From: Hemicentrotus pulcherrimus
Taxonomy: Eukaryota > Echinodermata > Echinoidea > Camarodonta > Strongylocentrotidae
Direction of reading: 5' to 3'
NCBI GenBank assembly: GCA_003118195.1
Contig: BEXV01001429.1
Span: 62,815-75,417, forward strand
Length of the DNA stretch: 12,603 nucleotides
Part shown: positions 8,331 to 12,603 of the stretch, piece after piece
Layout: each line of letters starts with the position of its first letter
Position numbering within the stretch: the stretch's first letter is position 1
Made by a program: the position numbers and the translations under genes
Notes under the pieces: model-generated
What the model saw: only the letters and a program-made list of their open reading frames with translations
Told to the model about the DNA's origin: nothing
Database searches by the model: none

Positions 8331-8664
8331 CAAACAATTTTATGCATATTATCGAGTTGCATCATTCTACAAGAATAAGACTTAGCATCATCGTTTTGTA
8401 ATCATTCATAATATTATTTTTATTAATTGAGTTGTGGAAGCGTCATTTCCTCCACACTCTCGTACAAGCATTTCCTCTGAGTACTGCAGAAAATATTGTC
8501 CATTCAGAGGCAGAAGGAGGTTATCCCTGTAGTAAGAAACATGAGTTAATGCCCTTCTGGATCCAAACAGATGATGTGATGTTTAGTTAGTTATGACTGA
8601 AGATGCTGAGTGGCCTTCATTAAAATTCAGAGAATATCAAGAAATCATTTCCTGGGTGTGTTGT
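8331..8664. other. Non-coding stretch, no gene seen
   Basis: No frame of note. Positions 8546-8560 hold TTAATGCCCTTCTGG, which recurs at 10093-10107 and, inverted over 14 bases, at 10058-10071. Confidence 0.6.
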
Positions 8665-8751
8665 GATGACGTGGGACTTTTTCATTTGTTTATGATGACA
8701 TGAGACTTTTTCGTTTGTTTATGATGACGTTGGACTGTTTCATTTGTTTAT
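8665..8751 (+). repeat. 29-bp minisatellite, three copies
   Basis: Copies start with GATGAC at 8665, 8694 and 8723, with an exact 29-bp period. The unit runs GATGACGTGGGACTTTTTCA then TTTGTTTAT. Copies differ from one another at only a few positions each. A further GATG at 8752 starts a fourth unit that breaks off. Two copies carry a TGACGT half-site of the CRE type, which may be incidental. Confidence 0.93.
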
Positions 8752-8771
8752 GATGTACAATATTATTTTTT

Positions 8772-8806
8772 CTCACCTGGGCAGATTGAGGCAAACCCGT
8801 AAAAGC
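8772..8806. mobile_element. Possible SINE body fragment
   Basis: CTCACCTGGGCAGATTGAGG followed by CAAACCCGTAAAA resembles the body of the SINE at 8205-8232 (CTCACCTGGGTCAAGCATGG then CAAATGTAAA) at matching spacing. Only about 30 bases are involved and no head or tail was found, so it may be chance. Confidence 0.25.
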
Positions 8807-9403
8807 AGGTGTTAAAGGTGATCTCATAGCAAGCTACATGTACACTGTATAGGCCTACATTTATCTACTGAAGCTAATTTGCCAACTCATGAGGACAGAA
8901 TAGACTAGTTTACTAACATAAAGTGTATTCATGAAATCGAATCTATGGATGTATCTTTCCTGGGGACTTAGTGACATGGTATTCCATTAACCTGTTATTA
9001 ATCAATGAACTACTTGGAATCCAGTCTGCATACAGTACTCGTTGCTATGTCGGACAAACCTCTGGTAAGCTTTCAGGTTGTCAAGAACAGCCTTTCCTTA
9101 AAAAATTTAAACTGCATAAAATTTGAAAATATAGGTGAACCAGTCTATTGTTTAAATATTCATGAAAAAATAAGGAATCATGATTACTGTTGTACATTGC
9201 AAAATTGATTTCATTTTGGAATAACAGGCATTATTGTCTCTTGCATCATACAGAAACATGTTTAACAGGTTAGGCCTAAAGAGTTTTTTAAAATAGAAAT
9301 GATCACTTCTGTTCAGGCTTTATTGTCTGAAATATGAAGCATCGATGCATATTGTCCATAACAACAGAGACTGACGCTGTAGAAAAACAGACAGACAATG
9401 TAA
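8807..9403. other. Non-coding stretch, no gene seen
   Basis: A 67-codon frame at 9005-9208 has no domain. It contains ATG at 9047 opening MSDKPL and then GTAAGC at 9065, a donor-like sequence. Six residues are not enough to claim an exon. TAGGCCTA palindromes lie at 8850-8857 and 9271-9278. Confidence 0.5.
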
Positions 9404-10840
9404 AGTACATGTACATGTTATGTCACAAGCAAATCCTGCATGTACTTTATTTAATGCACTGGCACTCGTTTACAGTACAAAAGAGCGATGAGCGACTTTT
9501 TTAGAGCGGTTTTGAAGATATATTCTTTGAAGGGCAACCTTTCCTTCTGGCTTTTCCCCTGCTGTTTTTATTGATTGTACTCCTGCACACATACATGTAG
9601 TTTGGCATAAGATCATTAGGTAATCATGCTGTATATTAATGAAACATACAGACTTGGTAGGAGACTATTAAATGAAAGGTTTGGGTCATTATAATTATTT
9701 TAAAGTAACACTAACAGACAAGAACAGCCAGTTGATACATGTACATGTAGGAAATTTGATTTTGAAAATGCACCTGTTCTTCATACATTCATGAACTTAA
9801 AAAGATATTATCTTTCACTGTTATGGCAGTATTATTGTGGAATGTGGAGAAGATATAACTTTTGGAGTTATTAATAACTATATGATTAGTCATCCTATGT
9901 AAACACATACACACAGGTTCATACACCTGTAGTAGCCAGCTCGTATTGTCAATATATATTCATGGGTGCAAGGTTCAATAGAATATACCCTATGACTCAT
10001 CTGAGGACATACATACATGTACATACATGGAGATGATTGTCATCTTGTGGTCTAAGTCAGAAGGGCATTAACCTACATGCCTTCACACAGACTTAATGCC
10101 CTTCTGGCTCTCAGCTAGCAAATGATAGTGAAATATGTGTACATGTGTATTTTAAAGGGTGTCTCACATACCCTTAGACATGTACATGTATATGTGTTCT
10201 ACATGTATATTGCTAATCAACAGGTGTATTTTGCCATTATCAATGGCAATTTTTGTTTCATGAAAATCAAGTTTTTAAGTCAAAGAAGGTGATTGTCTTA
10301 CATGTACCCTTGCTAACTGAAAACTTAATTGTGATTGAAAAGATAGGTTCAAGGATTGTTACATGTATTTCCTGATCATAGTACATTTACATGTACATAG
10401 ATAAAAAGAGATCTTTAGAGAGAAAGAGTCAAGAGACCAAGTAATGAGATTGACAATTGAATAAAAAATAGTGATTGAATAAAGCTCTCAGTACATATAT
10501 AAGGGTGTACATGTTGGCACAATTCTATTTTATAATTTTCTTTAATACACACGATGAAACCAGGCTATGCTTTGAATAAAACAGTCATTTATTCATTTTT
10601 TCCCCATCAAATAGAAGAAAGGCAGTCCACTGATATGATATACATGTAATAACAAATGATAAATCCAAGTACTTGAACCCTGCATGTCCGAAGAATGAGC
10701 TTCTATAAATATGAATGTAAAAGTGATAACTAAATCATTCGTAACCTTACCAAGCTTTGTAATCGTGACGAAAGACACCCCCTAAAACAACAAATATACA
10801 AAGAGTATGAATAATACAGTTGCTAACTGTACATACATGT
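9404..10840. repeat. Region dense in the ACATGT palindrome
   Basis: By hand count about sixteen ACATGT hexamers fall in this 1.4-kb stretch, often as overlapping TACATGTACATGTA (9736-9749) or GACATGTACATGTATA (near 10177). A short (CATA)n run lies at 10007-10029. The base composition predicts about one ACATGT per 3 kb. No gene is seen. The longest frame here, 10593-10778 on the minus strand, has no motif. Confidence 0.75.
10055..10109. repeat. Inverted repeat with 17-bp arms
   Basis: CAGAAGGGCATTAA (10058-10071) and TTAATGCCCTTCTG (10093-10106) are perfectly complementary over 14 bp. Three further pairs, one of them G:T, extend the stem to 10055 and 10109. The loop is 21 nt. The same 15-mer TTAATGCCCTTCTGG occurs about 1.5 kb upstream at 8546-8560. 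Each copy begins with TTAA. Confidence 0.8.
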
Positions 10841-11464
10841 ACGTTGATGCAGGCACCTGTACTGCGAGACACGCCCAATAGCACTTGAATATTTGGCATT
10901 ATATCAAAATATGTGTCCTTGTAAATTGTGTTAATTGATCAATGCTCAAATATGAAGCCACATATTTCTCTCCTGCCTCTTTCAATAGCCAATGCAGGTC
11001 AATATCTTTTATTTACCAAAACCCCAGAAATGCATAATGAGGGAGAAATGACGCTCGGAGTTGGAGCCCGGCTGATAAATACGTATTGCGGTGTATGGTA
11101 CTCGTAGACTACATGTAGATGAGAAACAAAGAATGAACAGACAAGTGGTTTTTAGGTGCTGTAAATTCCCTGGGGACATTGGGGCGATGAATATGAAATG
11201 AGAACTCCCATGGCTCTATCTATGCGGCACTTCAGAATGCCAGCTCATTTGAGAATCTAATCATAATGTAGCAACTGGGTACCATTTTTACACCTTTGCT
11301 AGTCTGAGTTTGAAAACCTCTTGAGAACTATGCGAGGACAGGTCCATGGTTAGAAGAACTACCACTGTGAAAGATACGGATGTTCACTTCATGAAATAAC
11401 AGATCGCATGCACGCAAAACTGAGAGGAGTGGTATTCTGTATGCAAAGTAATGTGGATCACCAA
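10841..11464. other. Non-coding stretch, no gene seen
   Basis: Mixed-composition sequence without a usable frame, splice pair or repeat that I recognise, apart from one CTACATGTAG palindrome near 11109. Confidence 0.6.
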
Positions 11465-11798
11465 ATGATCAATATCCTCTTATTTTGTTTGTAAATGTAA
11501 GCATCGTTTATGACTCTGTAATGTGGTTTATATTCTATATGATTGCTACATGTATGTAAATAACACATAGAAATATTTTGATGGAGAAAACAATTCTTTC
11601 CTTTCTGTTTCTTGTTTTCTTGGTAATCTTATGATCAATATCCTCTCAGATTGTTTGTAAGCATCGTTAATGACTCCATATTTTGGTTTCTCTTCTATAT
11701 GATTGCTACATGTACATGTATGCATAGACAACACATACAAATATATCAGGGCGAAAACAAATCTTTTCCTTTGTATTTCTTGTTTTCTTGGTAATCTA
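11465..11798. repeat. Tandem duplication of a 166-bp unit
   Basis: Copy one (11465-11630) and copy two (11631-11798) both start ATGATCAATATCCTCT and end TTTCTTGTTTTCTTGGTAAT plus CT. They share GTAAGCATCGTT, ATGACTC, TTCTATATGATTGCTACATG, AACACATA and CTTTCCTTT/TTTTCCTTT at matching offsets. Identity is roughly 80% by eye. Copy two lacks about 7 bases early and gains about 8 within the ACATGT part. The minus strand is open through most of it (11818 to 11546) and reads RLPRKQE twice, 56 residues apart. The residue pattern shows no fold or family that I know. Confidence 0.88.
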
Positions 11799-12593
11799 TG
11801 GACTTTAAACTTACCCACTCAATCACCACTTGACAGAATTCTTAGCTCATTAATCATCAGGGTCATTCCCAAAACAAAGACAAGGTCTGTGTGGGCAGAC
11901 TACTGAACTACTGCTGCAGTTTAAAATTCAACCTACTCCTGTATGACTCATCTGAACAAGCAGAGAATACACATGGTAGACCAGGGAATACCCTTTCTAA
12001 CCAGCGATGACTCATACCTGATGGAATGTCATTTCATTCATACTTTTTTTTTTACACCAGCCATAGTAGCTAGTGCAGTGTGAGGGAATCCCTCGGCTAG
12101 ACTCTACCAAAGGTGTTGGGACTTTTCTTTAGTTAAAAGTTGCATCAGTTTTATTCTATTTTCTAGTTTTCACATCAAGTAGATACATGTAGTTCATATA
12201 GCCTCTATTCATTCGATAGATACATTGTACATTTGATTTGTTAATATTTGATATTTGAAATAAATCTGAAATTAAAAAAAACTAAGAAAAACAATGCAAG
12301 TTTTTGAAGTTTGTTAAGAAATTTGACAGATTTGTAGATTTTTTTGTATTACATCTTGAAGAAAAGTAGAAAGAGAGATTAAAAGAGGAATCCTCGCATT
12401 AATGTTTAAGGCAGTCATTTTGACTCAAAAAATGTTTTTGTTACAAATAGGCATAGATCAAAAAAGAATTCTGTGTGAGTACTTTCAAGTGACAAGGAGC
12501 TGAACTCTCAAGTCAACATCGGAGGGATTTCAGACTACCGTAAAAGAGATGCAAGTTGTTTACATGAATCTGGTTGTTTTTCTTAGATACCTA
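11799..12593. other. Non-coding stretch, no gene seen
   Basis: Two AP-1-type TGACTCA heptamers lie 64 bp apart at 11944-11950 and 12008-12014. A perfect palindrome GAGGGAATCCCTC occupies 12082-12094. Positions about 12230-12420 are very AT-rich with A and T runs. No coding signal was seen. Confidence 0.6.
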
Positions 12594-12603
12594 CCCCCCC
12601 CCC
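12594..12603. repeat. Poly(C) run at window end
   Basis: Ten C in a row reach the last base, so the true length is unknown. It may continue beyond the window. Confidence 0.9.

Noticed and set aside
8081..8401. 106-codon frame on the plus strand
   Set aside because: It overlaps the minus-strand SINE, and no motif is seen.
12082..12094. GAGGGAATCCCTC as a Rel/NF-kB-like site
   Set aside because: The central GGGAATCCC is one base short of the usual 10-bp site and stands alone.

Overview
This window looks like non-coding DNA from an animal nuclear genome, either intronic or intergenic. It is AT-rich on both strands. Its longest open frame lies inside a tandem repeat, and no frame carries a protein domain I recognise. 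It holds the repeat types typical of invertebrate genomes: minisatellites, a tRNA-derived SINE, a foldback DNA-transposon derivative, and an extreme excess of the palindromes ACATGT and TAGGCCTA. From memory, those palindromes together with this style of SINE fit a marine invertebrate, most likely an echinoderm such as a sea urchin or sea star. That is inference; mollusc or amphioxus cannot be excluded. Nothing suggests a bacterial, phage or organellar origin.

Layout. Positions 1-1137 are plain AT-rich sequence. Positions 1161-1605 are a purine-rich minisatellite with a 40-bp unit and a 97-bp higher-order duplication, followed by a 21-bp tandem duplication at 1654-1695. Positions 2110-2572 are about three decayed copies of a 143-184 bp unit. 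Positions 3579-3690 hold a (CAA)5 run and two adjacent hairpins. Positions 4045-4285 are three decayed copies of a 90-96 bp unit. Positions 5849-6073 are an almost perfect 103-bp inverted repeat with CACTA...TAGTG ends and an ACA target duplication. Positions 6942-7047 are the only stretch that looks even weakly like a coding exon. Positions 8062-8330 are a decayed tRNA-derived SINE on the minus strand. Positions 8665-8751 are three copies of a 29-bp unit. Positions 9404-10840 are especially dense in ACATGT. Positions 10055-10109 are a hairpin whose arm recurs at 8546. Positions 11465-11798 are a 166-bp tandem duplication. The window ends in a run of ten C.

No set of genes working together can be described, because no gene is established here. 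The best-supported biology is the CACTA-type miniature element, which could also fold as a long hairpin RNA if transcribed. Next are the SINE and the structured minisatellite. I found no convincing new multi-gene system; the unusual content is in repeat architecture.
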